Positions 22,950 to 31,916 of a stretch of DNA of 64,000 nt are shown here, piece after piece. Position 1 is the first letter of the stretch. Each line of letters begins with the position of its first letter. Made by a program: the position numbers and the translations under genes. Origin of the DNA: Fructobacillus papyrifericola (GTDB lineage: Bacteria; Bacillota; Bacilli; Lactobacillales; Lactobacillaceae); contig NZ_JAAMFJ010000001.1 in NCBI RefSeq assembly GCF_018437235.1, forward strand, positions 310,001-374,000. Reading direction: 5' to 3'. Under the pieces are notes generated by a model. That model searched no databases and had not been told where the DNA came from. It saw only the letters and a list, made by a program, of their open reading frames with translations.

Positions 22950-25019
22950 ATGAAAACGAAATTCTCAATTAAGAAGACGGCCTTTTGGCAGAGCGTCGCA
23001 CCGGTTTGGAACCGCTATCAAATCGGCCGACTCTTAATCTTGACCTTCATGACGCTCTTCTTTGCTGCTTCACTCTACGGCATCGTGAACGCCAAAACGT
23101 CACACGTTTCGTCATTACAACAGTCGCTTTCACAAACGACCGACGTTTACGATAACTCTGGTGACAAAGCCGGTTCCCTCTATTCACAGAAGGGGACTTA
23201 CGTGAAGTACAACCAAATTTCACCATCGATGAAAAACGCGGTCCTTTCAATTGAAGACCGAAACTTCTACAAGGAGCACGGCTTTTCCGTGAAGGGCTTG
23301 GCCCGTGCCGCCGTTTTACTGGTGAAGAATAAGTTAACCGGTAGCGAAACGATTTCGGGTGGTGGGTCGACTTTGACCCAGCAGTTGGTGAAAAACGCCT
23401 ACCTGACGCAGGAGCAGACTTTTACGCGAAAGTTTAAGGAGCTCTTCTTGTCCGTTCAAGTTGAAAAGACCTACTCGAAAAACGACATCCTAACCATGTA
23501 TTTGAATAACGCCTGGTTTGGTCATGGCGTTTGGGGTGTCGAAGACGCTTCGGAAAAGTACTTCGGTATTCACGCTTCCGAATTGAACACGGAACAGGCA
23601 GCCACCCTTGCGGGAATGCTGACGAACCCGTCCGGCTTCAACCCCATTGATAACCCCGGCCGCTCAAAGCTGCGTCGAAACGTGGTCATCCAGACAATGG
23701 TTGAAAACAAGAAGCTGACCAGCACGGAGGCCAAGGCGGCGCAAGCAACCGACATCACCCTCCATGATAACTACACGGGGGACGAATCTTACCAGTATCC
23801 ATGGTTCTTTGATTCGGTCATTAACGAGGCCATTAACACCTATGGCCTGACCGAAAAAGACATCATGAACAAGGGCTACAAGATTTACACGACCCTGAAC
23901 CAAAAGGATCAAAAGAACCTGCAAAACGATTATGAAAAGGGCTCGCTCTTTGGTAATCAGACGGATGCTCAGGCCGCAACCGTTGTCTTGAACGCTAAGA
24001 CTGGTGGGGTCAGAGCCGTCGTCGGTGGTCGCGAAAGTCAACACACCTACCGTGGCTTTAACCGGGCCAACCAGTCGCAGCTGCAACCCGGTTCGATTAT
24101 CAAGCCGCTGGTTGTTTATACGCCGGCCCTTGTCAATGGTTACTCCATCAACACGGAACTGCCAAACAAGAAGATGAACTTCGGAACCAATAACTACTCC
24201 CCAAATAACGCCTTGAACGTTGAGACGGGAAACGTCAAGATGTACGAAGCCCTGGAACACTCCTATAACATTCCAGCCGTTTACCTCCTGGATAAGTTGG
24301 GCGTGAACACCGGTTATTCATGGGGAAAGAAGTTTGGCTTGAACCTGGTTTCCTCCGATAAGAACTATGCTTTGGCCCTTGGTGGTTTGACTAAGGGTGT
24401 TTCACCCCAGCAGATGGCATCGGCCTACACGACTTTTGCAAACGGTGGCAAGATGTCTGAGGCTCACTACATCACAAAGATTGTGGACGCAACGGGTAAG
24501 ACCATCGTGGCCCAGCCAAAGGCCGAACAAAAGCAGTTGATCTCCAAGTCCGTGGCCAACAAGATGACCAAGATGATGCTTGGAACCTACACCAACGGAA
24601 CCGGAAAGGGTGCCACGCCTTCTGGTTATACCATTGCCGGTAAGACCGGTACGACCGAAAACCCCAACTCAACCAATAACTCGAACTCATCCAAGGATTC
24701 ATGGGCCGTTGCCTATACCAACGATGTGGTGCAAGTTTCCTGGGAGGGTCTGGAAGGGAACAGCTCCCAGTCCTTGCCAATCGGTTTGATGTCAACCATC
24801 GGTAACCTGGTGAAGACCTCAATGGGACAGATTTTGCCAAATACGGATGAAACGTCCTTTAGCGTGACCGATGCTAATCAGTCAACGTCAACCCAGTCCT
24901 CGAGTTCGTCAAACTCCTGGGCAGACAACGCCAAGGAGAATATCCAAAACGGGGTCAATACAACGGTTGCCGGCGCTAACAAAGTGTGGGATACTGTAAA
25001 GGGATGGTTCGGTTCTTAG
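22950..25019 (+). CDS. Class A penicillin-binding protein (PBP1a-like)
   Basis: 689 residues. A cytoplasmic tail and one membrane anchor (about residues 27-48) lead to a GT51 glycosyltransferase domain with SIEDRNFYKEHG (catalytic Glu near 103) and GGGSTLTQQLVKN. The transpeptidase domain has QPGSIIKPL (active Ser near 381), SYN in EHSYNIPA and KTGTTE near 565. A Ser/Asn/Thr-rich tail ends the protein. It polymerises glycan strands and crosslinks peptides outside the membrane. It has no clear SD (TAAGGAATACGA before the ATG). A YlbF-type gene follows. Confidence 0.94.
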   Translation: MKTKFSIKKTAFWQSVAPVWNRYQIGRLLILTFMTLFFAASLYGIVNAKTSHVSSLQQSLSQTTDVYDNSGDKAGSLYSQKGTYVKYNQISPSMKNAVLSIEDRNFYKEHGFSVKGLARAAVLLVKNKLTGSETISGGGSTLTQQLVKNAYLTQEQTFTRKFKELFLSVQVEKTYSKNDILTMYLNNAWFGHGVWGVEDASEKYFGIHASELNTEQAATLAGMLTNPSGFNPIDNPGRSKLRRNVVIQTMVENKKLTSTEAKAAQATDITLHDNYTGDESYQYPWFFDSVINEAINTYGLTEKDIMNKGYKIYTTLNQKDQKNLQNDYEKGSLFGNQTDAQAATVVLNAKTGGVRAVVGGRESQHTYRGFNRANQSQLQPGSIIKPLVVYTPALVNGYSINTELPNKKMNFGTNNYSPNNALNVETGNVKMYEALEHSYNIPAVYLLDKLGVNTGYSWGKKFGLNLVSSDKNYALALGGLTKGVSPQQMASAYTTFANGGKMSEAHYITKIVDATGKTIVAQPKAEQKQLISKSVANKMTKMMLGTYTNGTGKGATPSGYTIAGKTGTTENPNSTNNSNSSKDSWAVAYTNDVVQVSWEGLEGNSSQSLPIGLMSTIGNLVKTSMGQILPNTDETSFSVTDANQSTSTQSSSSSNSWADNAKENIQNGVNTTVAGANKVWDTVKGWFGS

Positions 25020-25064
25020 AATGAATCGAACGATTGTTGCAATGGAAGAAAGGATCTATGAAAT

Positions 25065-25421
25065 ATGTCAGTAAACATTTACGATAACGCCAACGAGATG
25101 GCAAAGGTTTTGACGCAAACCGAACAGTACACGGCCTGGAAGACTGCTTTTGATGCCGTTCAGGGTGACGAAACTGCCAAGGACTTGTTTAAGAAGTTCC
25201 AAACGATTCAAATGACCGTGCAACAAATGATGCAAGCACAAAAGACGCCAACTCCAGACCAGGAAAAGGAATGGGACGCGGTTGCTAAGGATGTGCAAGC
25301 AAACGAAAAGATTAAGGCCTTGATGGCCTCCGAACAATTGTTGAACACTTTGCTCGGTGAAATCAACGATATCGTGACTAAGCCAGTGTCAGAAAGCTAC
25401 GCAGCCGCGCACAAGGCATAA
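25065..25421 (+). CDS. YlbF/YmcA (YheA-type) family regulator-like protein
   Basis: 118 residues, all helical. N-terminal NIYDNANEMAKVLTQTEQYTAWKTAFDAVQGDETAKDLFKKFQTIQ matches the DUF964/YlbF family, which in Bacillus includes YlbF and YmcA (partners of YaaT acting with RNase Y) and the uncharacterised YheA. This protein looks most like the YheA/YmcA side. No cysteines for an Fe-S site are visible. SD GAAAGGAT precedes the start by ten bases. It ends at a terminator opposite lexA. Confidence 0.82.
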   Translation: MSVNIYDNANEMAKVLTQTEQYTAWKTAFDAVQGDETAKDLFKKFQTIQMTVQQMMQAQKTPTPDQEKEWDAVAKDVQANEKIKALMASEQLLNTLLGEINDIVTKPVSESYAAAHKA

Positions 25422-25430
25422 GTTAATAAG

Positions 25431-25464
25431 AAAAAGCGACGGATTGAATTCCGCCGCTTTTTTT
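25431..25464 (+). terminator. Intrinsic terminator after the YlbF-type gene
   Basis: AAAAAGCGACGG pairs with CCGCCGCTTTTT around one mismatch; T-run follows. Confidence 0.85.
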
Positions 25465-25474
25465 GTCCTGATAA

Positions 25475-25509
25475 ATAAAAAAGGCGAGCTAGCAAATGAC
25501 TAGCTCGCC
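25475..25509 (-). terminator. Intrinsic terminator after lexA
   Basis: Perfect 10-bp stem GGCGAGCTAG / CTAGCTCGCC; the minus-strand transcript ends in a T-rich tract. Confidence 0.88.
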
Positions 25510-25522
25510 TCTTTGAAATTGT

Positions 25523-26155
25523 TTAGTAGATGGCGTCCCGGTAGAGGGAAACAACCTTGCCCAGGATGGATACTTGATCCAAGATGATGGGCGCCATGGT
25601 ATCGTTTTCCGGTTGCAGGCGATAGTGGCCAGCTTCACGGAAGAAACGTTTGACCGTGGCTTCGTTGTCCTCGTTCATGGCAACGACAATGTCACCGTTA
25701 TCGGCGGTTTGTTGGCGGCGGACAATGACTTTGTCGCCATCGAGAATGCCAATGTTGATCATTGATTCACCACGGACGTTCAACATGAAGAGGTCACCGT
25801 CGTAGGGAATCAGGTCTTCTGGAATTGGGAAGAATTCCGTGGCCTCTTGTTCAACCGCTAGGATGGGCTGACCGGCCGTCACCAAGCCAAGCACTGGAAT
25901 CTTACCAGCGTTTGATGAGATGCCGAGCATTTCAAAGCCCTTGGCGGTCACTTCGATAGCTCTAGCCTTGGTCTTTTCACCCTTCTTCAGGAGGTATCCG
26001 TTCTTAATCAAGCGGGCGATGTGTCCGTGAATGGTTGATGAAGAGGAGAGGCCAACTGATTCGCCAATTTCACGAATCGTTGGTGGAAAGCCGTTTTTAG
26101 ATTGGTACTCGTGGATGAAACGAAGCACTTGAATTTGTTTTGAATCGGATGTCAT
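25523..26155 (-). CDS. lexA: LexA SOS repressor
   Basis: 210 residues. The N-terminal winged helix (about 1-65) has [24 protein letters not shown]. The self-cleavage site Ala94-Gly95 lies in LVTAGQP, with catalytic Ser131 in [10 protein letters not shown] and Lys169 in ATVKRFF. It represses DNA-damage genes and cleaves itself when RecA forms filaments. A 14-bp DinR/LexA box lies at 26216-26229 upstream of its start, consistent with autorepression. YneF is divergent on the other side of that region, an arrangement also known in Bacillus relatives. Confidence 0.97.
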   Translation of the reverse strand: MTSDSKQIQVLRFIHEYQSKNGFPPTIREIGESVGLSSSSTIHGHIARLIKNGYLLKKGEKTKARAIEVTAKGFEMLGISSNAGKIPVLGLVTAGQPILAVEQEATEFFPIPEDLIPYDGDLFMLNVRGESMINIGILDGDKVIVRRQQTADNGDIVVAMNEDNEATVKRFFREAGHYRLQPENDTMAPIILDQVSILGKVVSLYRDAIY

Positions 26156-26215
26156 AATGTTCTTCCCATTTCATTAATTACTGCTCTTATTCTAGCGAAA
26201 AGAAGGGGAAAAAGC

Positions 26216-26229
26216 AAACGCATGTTCGT
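26216..26229. promoter_or_regulatory. SOS (LexA/DinR) box
   Basis: CAAACGCATGTTCG matches 11 of 14 positions of the Firmicute consensus CGAAC-N4-GTTCG. It lies about 60 bases upstream of lexA in the divergent region with yneF. Confidence 0.75.
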
Positions 26230-26353
26230 AAGAATTCCTTAAGCTTTCCTCGTTTTCTTAAGCATTTTCTAAGCAAGATTAAAATTTGCTGAGCGGTGCC
26301 TTGGCCTGTGTGGTATACTTATTCTTAGATTTTTAGAGGTAAAGGAGACCGCT

Positions 26354-26566
26354 ATGCTTGTACTAGTAGGACTTTTGGCCCTGGTTGTTGGGCTGGTTGG
26401 TGGATTCTTCTTGGCACGCTTCACGATGAAGTCATATTTGGCCAAGAACCCACCAATCTCAGAAGAAATGATGAAGTCAATGATGACGTCGATGGGTCAA
26501 AAGCCATCACAGAAGAAGTTGAACCAAATGATGAGCCAAATGAAGGCACAGAGCGCCAAGCGTTAA
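26354..26566 (+). CDS. yneF: YneF family (UPF0154) small membrane protein
   Basis: 70 residues. One N-terminal membrane helix (about 2-22) is followed by the conserved [26 protein letters not shown] and [13 protein letters not shown] stretch of UPF0154. The role of the family is not known; it is short, membrane-bound and widely conserved in Firmicutes. An AAAGGAG SD and a TATACT -10 (about 26316) precede it. It is divergent from lexA. A terminator follows within 20 bases. Confidence 0.9.
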   Translation: MLVLVGLLALVVGLVGGFFLARFTMKSYLAKNPPISEEMMKSMMTSMGQKPSQKKLNQMMSQMKAQSAKR

Positions 26567-26585
26567 GTCGATTTTTGTTCAGCTA

Positions 26586-26617
26586 AAAAGAGCGACCCCT
26601 TGGGGTCGCCTTTTTTT
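26586..26617 (+). terminator. Intrinsic terminator after yneF
   Basis: Stem GCGACCCC / GGGGTCGC followed by seven T. Confidence 0.9.
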
Positions 26618-26618
26618 A

Positions 26619-26645
26619 TAAAAAAAGAACCTGCTTGGCAGGTTC
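26619..26645 (-). terminator. Intrinsic terminator after plsC
   Basis: Perfect 8-bp stem GAACCTGC / GCAGGTTC; seven T follow in the minus-strand RNA. Confidence 0.88.
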
Positions 26646-26654
26646 GAATCTTGC

Positions 26655-27284
26655 TTATTTTTGTTTCTTTGGATCGACGTAAACCCAGTTGGGGTCGATT
26701 TCTTGGTCGAGGGCCTTGAAGGCGGCTTCGATCTTTTCGTTGTAGTCGGCAATGACCTCATCGGTTAATTTCACCTTGGGGTCAACGACGATTGGTTCGC
26801 CGAAGTTCATCGTGACGCGCTTTCTAAGAAAGAGGTGAGAGAACTTGACTGGTCCCTGGTAAACGGCTGGCACGATTGGCTTTTTGGAAAGCTTAGCAAT
26901 TAGGATAGAACCTGATTTAAGCTTTTGGGAGTGCCGTGAACCAGACGGAAACATGATCAGGGAACGGTCACCGGACTTGAGCTCGCTAACTGGCTTGCGA
27001 ATGACATCGGCGCCGACGTTCTTCCGGTCAACGGGGAAGGCGCCGAGAGCGACGATAAGCTTGCGCAAGAAGAAGTTTTTGAACAATTCCTTCTTAGCCA
27101 TAAAGATAAAACGCTTGGGGTAGGCGGCCATGGCATACCAGACGGGATCCCACCAGGTCCGGTGTGGGGCAACCAGGATGTAATTGTCATCCTTAGGTAA
27201 ACGATTTTTGTTCAAATAATAAGTGCGTCCGTTTATAATGGAAACCAGGGTCACAACGAAGACCCGGATAAAACGATAGAACAT
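26655..27284 (-). CDS. plsC: 1-acyl-sn-glycerol-3-phosphate acyltransferase (PlsC family)
   Basis: 209 residues. The acyltransferase motif I H-x4-D is APHRTWWDP near residue 40. Motif II/III residues follow with FPVDRKN, and the block usually read as EGTRS is FPSGSRHS here. Motif IV is KPIVPAV. The N-terminus is hydrophobic, consistent with a membrane-associated enzyme that makes phosphatidic acid from lysophosphatidic acid. The start ATG at 27284 (minus) has GGAAAAG upstream. It is divergent from the tRNA methyltransferase gene. Confidence 0.87.
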   Translation of the reverse strand: MFYRFIRVFVVTLVSIINGRTYYLNKNRLPKDDNYILVAPHRTWWDPVWYAMAAYPKRFIFMAKKELFKNFFLRKLIVALGAFPVDRKNVGADVIRKPVSELKSGDRSLIMFPSGSRHSQKLKSGSILIAKLSKKPIVPAVYQGPVKFSHLFLRKRVTMNFGEPIVVDPKVKLTDEVIADYNEKIEAAFKALDQEIDPNWVYVDPKKQK

Positions 27285-27345
27285 AAGCTTTTCCTTTCAA
27301 GATCATTTAACTGTTTAATTTTACTATAAAAGGGGACAAAGGCCA

Positions 27346-28113
27346 ATGAATGAGCCAAATTTAATCGCCGGGGAACGCCTTGATGGCTTGCCTTCACAAG
27401 GAATTCAGATCATTCAAAACCCAGACATGTTTGCCTATTCATTGGATGCCGTCTTGTTGGCCTACTTTGCCAATCCGAATAAGAAGGGGCGGGGCCTTTC
27501 GGTGGACCTTGGTGCTGGAACCGGTGCGGTTGGACTTTTTTATGCTAAGAAAGTCAGTGGCCAAGTCAAGTTGGTTGAAATACAAGAAGACCTGGCTCAG
27601 ATGGCGGCCCGTTCGGTTCGTTTGAATCAGCTTGACGACCGGGTTTCTGTTATTCATTCCGATATGCAGGAGGTCTTTGAGCAGATTAAGCCGGGTTCGG
27701 TCGACACCGTTTTGTGCAATCCGCCCTACTTTCCGGTCAAGAAAACGACCAAGCAAAACGAGGATGAACACTACCAGATTGCCCGGCACGAGGTGGCCAT
27801 TGATTTGCCAAAGCTGGCCCAAACGGCCAATAAATTATTAAAAAACAAGGGCAAGTTTTTCATGGTTCACCGACCGGAACGCTTGGGTGATATCTTTGCT
27901 GCTTTGTCTGCCCGTGGTCTCGAAGTGAAACACCTGCAATTTGTCTATGGTAAGGCCGACCGGGAAGCCAACATGGTCTTAGTCGAAGCGATTAAGCAGG
28001 GCCGTTCCGGAGGGGTGCGCATTCTACCGCCAATCGTGGCCTATACGGCAGACAACCAATATACCAAGCAGGTCGAAACGATTCTCTATGGCCAGCCCTG
28101 GACGATGGACTAG
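27346..28113 (+). CDS. TrmN6/YabB-like N6-adenine methyltransferase
   Basis: 255 residues. It opens with GERLDGLPSQGIQIIQNPDMFAYSLDAVLLA, typical of the tRNA1(Val) A37 methyltransferase family. SAM motif I is VDLGAGTGAVGLF near residue 52, and the catalytic NPPY occurs in LCNPPYFPVKK near 126. It probably methylates an adenine in tRNA. The next gene encodes a GIY-YIG protein 12 bases downstream, the same pair as Bacillus yabB-yazA, which supports the assignment. SD AAAGGGGACAAAGG lies upstream. Confidence 0.9.
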   Translation: MNEPNLIAGERLDGLPSQGIQIIQNPDMFAYSLDAVLLAYFANPNKKGRGLSVDLGAGTGAVGLFYAKKVSGQVKLVEIQEDLAQMAARSVRLNQLDDRVSVIHSDMQEVFEQIKPGSVDTVLCNPPYFPVKKTTKQNEDEHYQIARHEVAIDLPKLAQTANKLLKNKGKFFMVHRPERLGDIFAALSARGLEVKHLQFVYGKADREANMVLVEAIKQGRSGGVRILPPIVAYTADNQYTKQVETILYGQPWTMD

Positions 28114-28125
28114 CAGGGGTTTTTA

Positions 28126-28422
28126 ATGATGGAATCAACAGCGAAAACCTATGACTTTTACGTCCTTTATACGGCGGACGGCTATTTTTACGGCGGCTAT
28201 TCCGACGACGCCATTCGCCGCTTTCACGTGCACGAAGCCGGGAAGGGCGCGAAGTTTACCCGGGTTAAATCCCGGCATCCCTTGCGCTTGGTGTATTATG
28301 CGACTTTTGCTAGTAAGCACGACGCCATGCATGCCGAAGCGACTTTTAAGAAGCTGTCACGGGTGGCCAAGGAAGCGTTTTTGAAAGAGCACGGCGTGCC
28401 GGAAAGCGTTTGGCAGAAATAA
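28126..28422 (+). CDS. yazA: GIY-YIG nuclease superfamily protein (YazA/UPF0213)
   Basis: 98 residues. The GIY-YIG motif appears as FYVLYTADGYFYGGYSDD near residues 11-28, followed by the catalytic-type R in DAIRRFHVHEAGKGAKFT and a conserved late Glu (HAEATFKKLSR). Single-domain UPF0213 members are widespread; nuclease activity has been inferred from UvrC/homing endonuclease relatives but the biological role is unclear. It is translated from the same message as the upstream methyltransferase. Start ATG at 28126 or the adjacent ATG at 28129. Confidence 0.9.
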   Translation: MMESTAKTYDFYVLYTADGYFYGGYSDDAIRRFHVHEAGKGAKFTRVKSRHPLRLVYYATFASKHDAMHAEATFKKLSRVAKEAFLKEHGVPESVWQK

Positions 28423-28490
28423 CGATCGCGATTGAATCGCTAAAAGGCTCTTTGCCAGAAACTTTTTATTGAAAAAGTCGCCCAAAAAGC

Positions 28491-28519
28491 TTGTCAGGAA
28501 GGGCAGTATCCTGTAAACT
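28491..28519 (+). promoter_or_regulatory. rpsB promoter
   Basis: -35 TTGTCA (28491-28496), 17-bp spacer, -10 TAAACT (28514-28519). The predicted leader before rpsB is about 105 nt. Confidence 0.8.
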
Positions 28520-28526
28520 ATTAACC

Positions 28527-28630
28527 GTTGTGAGAACAGCAAAAAATACACACGACCGGCGAGAACGCAGAGGTGCAGAAATGTTCATGCGAACCTTGAA
28601 CCGGTCGGAGGATAACCTAGGAGGCCTATA
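28527..28630 (+). promoter_or_regulatory. Structured rpsB (S2) 5' leader
   Basis: The leader contains a long-range stem GACCGG / CCGGTC (about 28555-28606) enclosing smaller pairings, then the TAGGAGG SD. Position and form suggest an S2-binding autoregulatory leader like those of other ribosomal protein operons. No named Rfam family is claimed. Confidence 0.5.
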
Positions 28631-29404
28631 ATGGCAGTTATTTCAATGAAAGAACTCCTCGAAGCAGGAGTTCACTTCGGACACCAAACACGTCGTTGGA
28701 ACCCAAAGATGGCACCATTCATCTTTACGGAACGTAACGGCATCCACATCATCGACTTGCAAAAGACGGTGAAGATGGTTGATGAAGCCTACAACTTTAT
28801 GCGTAACGCATCAGCTGATGGCGCAAACATCTTGTTTGTTGGAACGAAGAAGCAAGCTTCAGACGCAATCGCCGAAGAAGCAACGCGCGCTGGTCAATTT
28901 TACATCAACCACCGTTGGTTGGGTGGAACGTTGACCAACTGGAACACGATCAAGACGCGTGTTCGCCGTTTGAAGGACTTGAAGAAGATGTCAGAAGATG
29001 GCACTTTCGACCGTCTTCCAAAGAAGGAAGTTGTTTTGTTGAAGAAGCAACAAGCCAAGTTGGAAAAGTTCTTGGGCGGAATCGAAGACATGCAGGACTT
29101 GCCTGACGTACTCTTCGTTGTTGATCCTAAGAAGGAAGAAATCGCCGTTAAGGAAGCCAACATGCTCAACATCCCTGTTGTTGCCATGATTGACACGAAC
29201 GCCAACCCAGATGTTGTTGACGTGAAGATTCCTGCTAACGATGATGCTATCCGTGCCATCCGTTTGATTACGGCTAAGATGGCAGACGCTGTGATCGAAG
29301 GTCGTCAAGGCCAAGACCAAGCAGCTGAAGATGCTTTCATCGAAGGTGACGAAAACACTGAATCAATCGAAGAAATCACTGAAATTGTTGAAAAGAACAA
29401 CTAA
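28631..29404 (+). CDS. rpsB: 30S ribosomal protein S2
   Basis: 257 residues, typical length. Hallmarks are [46 protein letters not shown] and a C-terminal PGNDDA-like [15 protein letters not shown]. An acidic tail follows. S2 sits at the 30S head-body joint and is needed for S1 binding and mRNA recruitment. It has its own promoter and structured leader and is followed by a partial-terminator hairpin before tsf. Codon use is strongly biased to favoured codons, as expected for high expression. Confidence 0.98.
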   Translation: MAVISMKELLEAGVHFGHQTRRWNPKMAPFIFTERNGIHIIDLQKTVKMVDEAYNFMRNASADGANILFVGTKKQASDAIAEEATRAGQFYINHRWLGGTLTNWNTIKTRVRRLKDLKKMSEDGTFDRLPKKEVVLLKKQQAKLEKFLGGIEDMQDLPDVLFVVDPKKEEIAVKEANMLNIPVVAMIDTNANPDVVDVKIPANDDAIRAIRLITAKMADAVIEGRQGQDQAAEDAFIEGDENTESIEEITEIVEKNN

Positions 29405-29425
29405 GCGATTATTTATCTGATTTGC

Positions 29426-29466
29426 CGTTCCGGTGGACCTGCTTGGGACGCTGGCACGGCATTTTT
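29426..29466 (+). terminator. Hairpin between rpsB and tsf (attenuating terminator)
   Basis: TGCCGT pairs with ACGGCA across a partly paired 27-nt loop, followed by ATTTTTATTT. tsf begins 27 bases later without another clear promoter, so this is probably a partial terminator that lowers tsf expression relative to rpsB. Confidence 0.6.
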
Positions 29467-29492
29467 ATTTGAACGAAAAAGGAGCTCTTGAT

Positions 29493-30371
29493 ATGGCTGT
29501 TACAGCAAAGATGGTTAAGGAATTACGTGACAAGACGTCCGTTGGAATGATGGATGCCAAGAAGGCTTTGGTTGAAGCTGAAGGTGACATCCAAAAGGCA
29601 ATCGACTTGTTGCGTGAAAAGGGAATGGCAAAGGCCGCTAAGAAGGGTGACCGTGTCGCTGCCGAAGGTATGACTTACGTCATGGAAGAAGGCAACAAGG
29701 CTGCCATCATCGAATTGAACTCTGAAACGGACTTCGTTGCCGGAAACAAGGAATTTAACGACTTGTTGGCTGCTGTGACGAAGATCATTTTGGAAGCCCA
29801 ACCTGCAGACGTTGAAGCCGCTTTGGCCTTGCCAGGCGAAGAAGGTCGCACGGTTAACGACATGATTATCAACGTTTCCCAGATCACTGGTGAAAAGATC
29901 ACTTTGCGTCGTTTCGAAACGATGACAAAGAACGATGGTGAAGTCTTTGGTGCCTACTCACACATGGGTGGCTCAATCTCAGCATTGGCTTTGTTTGAAG
30001 GCTCAAACGCTGAAGCAGCCCGTGACATCGCCATGCACATTGCGGCCATTGCACCACAATACGTATCCGATGCCGACGTTCCTGCAGAAGTTGTTGCTAA
30101 GGAAAAGGAAGTGCAATTGGCTTCTGAAGACTTGAACGGTAAGCCTGACAACATTAAGGAAAAGATGGTTGAAGGACGTATCAAGAAGTTCTTGGCTGAA
30201 ATCTCATTGTTGGACCAACCATTCGTGAAGAACGGCGACCAAAAGGTCGCTGACTTTGCTAAGGAAAACGGTTTGACGGTTAAGTCATTCGTTCGCTACC
30301 AAGTTGGTGAAGGAATCGAAAAGCAACAAACTAACTTGGCTGACGAAGTTGCCAAGCAAATCGGTCAATAA
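29493..30371 (+). CDS. tsf: Elongation factor Ts
   Basis: 292 residues from the ATG at 29493 (AAAAAGGAG upstream); in-frame starts upstream fall in the intergenic hairpin. The N-terminal UBA-like domain has [26 protein letters not shown], and the core has the TDFVA motif as [12 protein letters not shown] (Asp-Phe inserts near the EF-Tu nucleotide site). EF-Ts recycles EF-Tu by releasing GDP. It is co-transcribed with rpsB and ends at a strong terminator. Confidence 0.98.
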   Translation: MAVTAKMVKELRDKTSVGMMDAKKALVEAEGDIQKAIDLLREKGMAKAAKKGDRVAAEGMTYVMEEGNKAAIIELNSETDFVAGNKEFNDLLAAVTKIILEAQPADVEAALALPGEEGRTVNDMIINVSQITGEKITLRRFETMTKNDGEVFGAYSHMGGSISALALFEGSNAEAARDIAMHIAAIAPQYVSDADVPAEVVAKEKEVQLASEDLNGKPDNIKEKMVEGRIKKFLAEISLLDQPFVKNGDQKVADFAKENGLTVKSFVRYQVGEGIEKQQTNLADEVAKQIGQ

Positions 30372-30376
30372 GACCC

Positions 30377-30407
30377 AAAAAAGTGTCCTTTTTGGACACT
30401 TTTTTTA
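30377..30407 (+). terminator. Intrinsic terminator after tsf
   Basis: Stem AAAAAAGTGTCC / GGACACTTTTTT with a T5 loop. Confidence 0.95.
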
Positions 30408-30460
30408 CGGACGAAAACTGATTCCTTTGCTATAATGGATGGTAAGAAAAAGGAGACACC

Positions 30461-31189
30461 ATGACTGAAAAGAAATACAAGCGTGTTTTGATGAAGTTGT
30501 CTGGCGAAGCTTTAGCTGGAGCTAAGGGCCAGGGAATTGACTTGGAGACGGTTTCATCAATTGCCAACGAGATCAAGTCCGTTCACGAAATGGGAACGGA
30601 GATCGCCATCGTTGTTGGTGGTGGAAACCTCTGGCGTGGCGAACCGGCTTCCAAGGTCGGCATGGAACGCTCACGGGCTGATTATACGGGAATGCTGGGG
30701 ACGACCATGAACGCCCTCGTCTTGCAAGATGCCTTGGAACGGGCCGGCGTTCAAACGCGCGTGCAAACGGCCATCACCATGCAGCAAATCGCCGAACCAT
30801 ACATCCGTGGTCGGGCCATCCGTCACCTTGAAAAGGGCCGGATCGTGATTTTTGCCGCTGGTATCGGTTCACCTTACTTCTCAACGGACACGACGGCCGC
30901 CCTGCGTGCCAACGAAATCAACGCCGATGCCATTTTGATGGCGAAGAACGGTGTTGACGGTGTTTACGATGCCGATCCAAAGACGAATCCAGAAGCCAAG
31001 AAGTTCAGTCACTTGACCCACTTGGATATTATCCAAAAGGGCTTGAAGGTCATGGATGCCACGGCCTCAACGATGTCGATGGACAACAACATGCCACTGG
31101 TTGTCTTCAACTTGAACCAGCCAGGCAACATTCAAAAAGTCATTGCCGGTGAAAACATCGGAACGACGGTTACGGGAGAAGAAAAGTAA
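30461..31189 (+). CDS. pyrH: UMP kinase
   Basis: 242 residues of the amino-acid kinase fold. Key blocks: [13 protein letters not shown] (ATP/phosphate loop), [29 protein letters not shown] (UMP site), [18 protein letters not shown] and [16 protein letters not shown]. It phosphorylates UMP to UDP and in bacteria is hexameric with GTP activation. A TATAAT lies at 30432-30437 and AAAAGGAGA precedes the ATG. Its stop overlaps the frr start (TAATG), a conserved pyrH-frr pair. Confidence 0.97.
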   Translation: MTEKKYKRVLMKLSGEALAGAKGQGIDLETVSSIANEIKSVHEMGTEIAIVVGGGNLWRGEPASKVGMERSRADYTGMLGTTMNALVLQDALERAGVQTRVQTAITMQQIAEPYIRGRAIRHLEKGRIVIFAAGIGSPYFSTDTTAALRANEINADAILMAKNGVDGVYDADPKTNPEAKKFSHLTHLDIIQKGLKVMDATASTMSMDNNMPLVVFNLNQPGNIQKVIAGENIGTTVTGEEK

Positions 31190-31734
31190 TGGCAATTGAT
31201 TTTAATCAAGCAACAGAGAAGATGAAGGGCGCACAGGATGCCCTCCGTCGTGAATTGGCCGAAATCCGGACTGGCCGTGCCAACCCACGTATTTTGGACC
31301 GTGTTGAAGTGGAATACTACGGAGCCATGGTGCCTTTGAACCAGGTCGCTTCCATTTCCGTGCCAGAAGCCCGGATGCTCTTGATTACGCCCTTTGACAA
31401 GAGTGCTTTGGAAGCCATCATTACGGCCATTAACGTTTCTGACCTGGGCTTGAATCCTGCATCGGATGGAAACATTGTCCGTTTGGCCATTCCACAAATG
31501 ACGGAAGAACGTCGTAAGGAATTGGCTAAGGAAGTGAAGGCCGAAGCCGAAAAGTCCAAGGTTGCCGTTCGTAACGTTCGTCGTGATGCCATGGACGCCA
31601 TCAAGAAGGATAAGGACTTGACTGAAGATCAGGTTCACGAATCAGAAGACAAGATTCAAAAGTTGACGGATGACAACATCAAGGCCATTGATGAAATCGC
31701 CGCTGACAAGGAAAAGGAATTGCTGACGATTTAA
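31189..31734 (+). CDS. frr: Ribosome recycling factor
   Basis: 181 residues, close to the family length of 185. It has the three-helix-bundle and beta-domain pattern: LRRELAEIRTGRANPRILD, VEYYGAMVPLNQVASISVPEARML, PFDKSALEAII, and the C-terminal RRDAMDAIKK-KDLTEDQVHESEDKIQKLTD. RRF with EF-G splits post-termination ribosomes. Its ATG overlaps the pyrH stop. A terminator follows directly; uppS and cdsA, often next in Firmicutes, are not here. Confidence 0.98.
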   Translation: MAIDFNQATEKMKGAQDALRRELAEIRTGRANPRILDRVEVEYYGAMVPLNQVASISVPEARMLLITPFDKSALEAIITAINVSDLGLNPASDGNIVRLAIPQMTEERRKELAKEVKAEAEKSKVAVRNVRRDAMDAIKKDKDLTEDQVHESEDKIQKLTDDNIKAIDEIAADKEKELLTI

Positions 31735-31736
31735 TG

Positions 31737-31760
31737 AAAAGCTGCGTGAGCAGCTTTTTT
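31737..31760 (+). terminator. Intrinsic terminator after frr
   Basis: Stem AAAAGCTGC / GCAGCTTTT with a GTGA loop and a T-run. Confidence 0.9.
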
Positions 31761-31916
31761 ATTTTGCTCCTGTAAAGTAATGGTAATAGTTTAAAATCGC
31801 TTTAATTTAGGCTTTTTAACCGTTTCTTTTTTAGATACTTTCAATTAAATGTGCTATTATTGAGTAAGTTAAATCAAATTTAAAAGATATTAAAATGTTT
31901 CTAAAGGACGGGAAAG

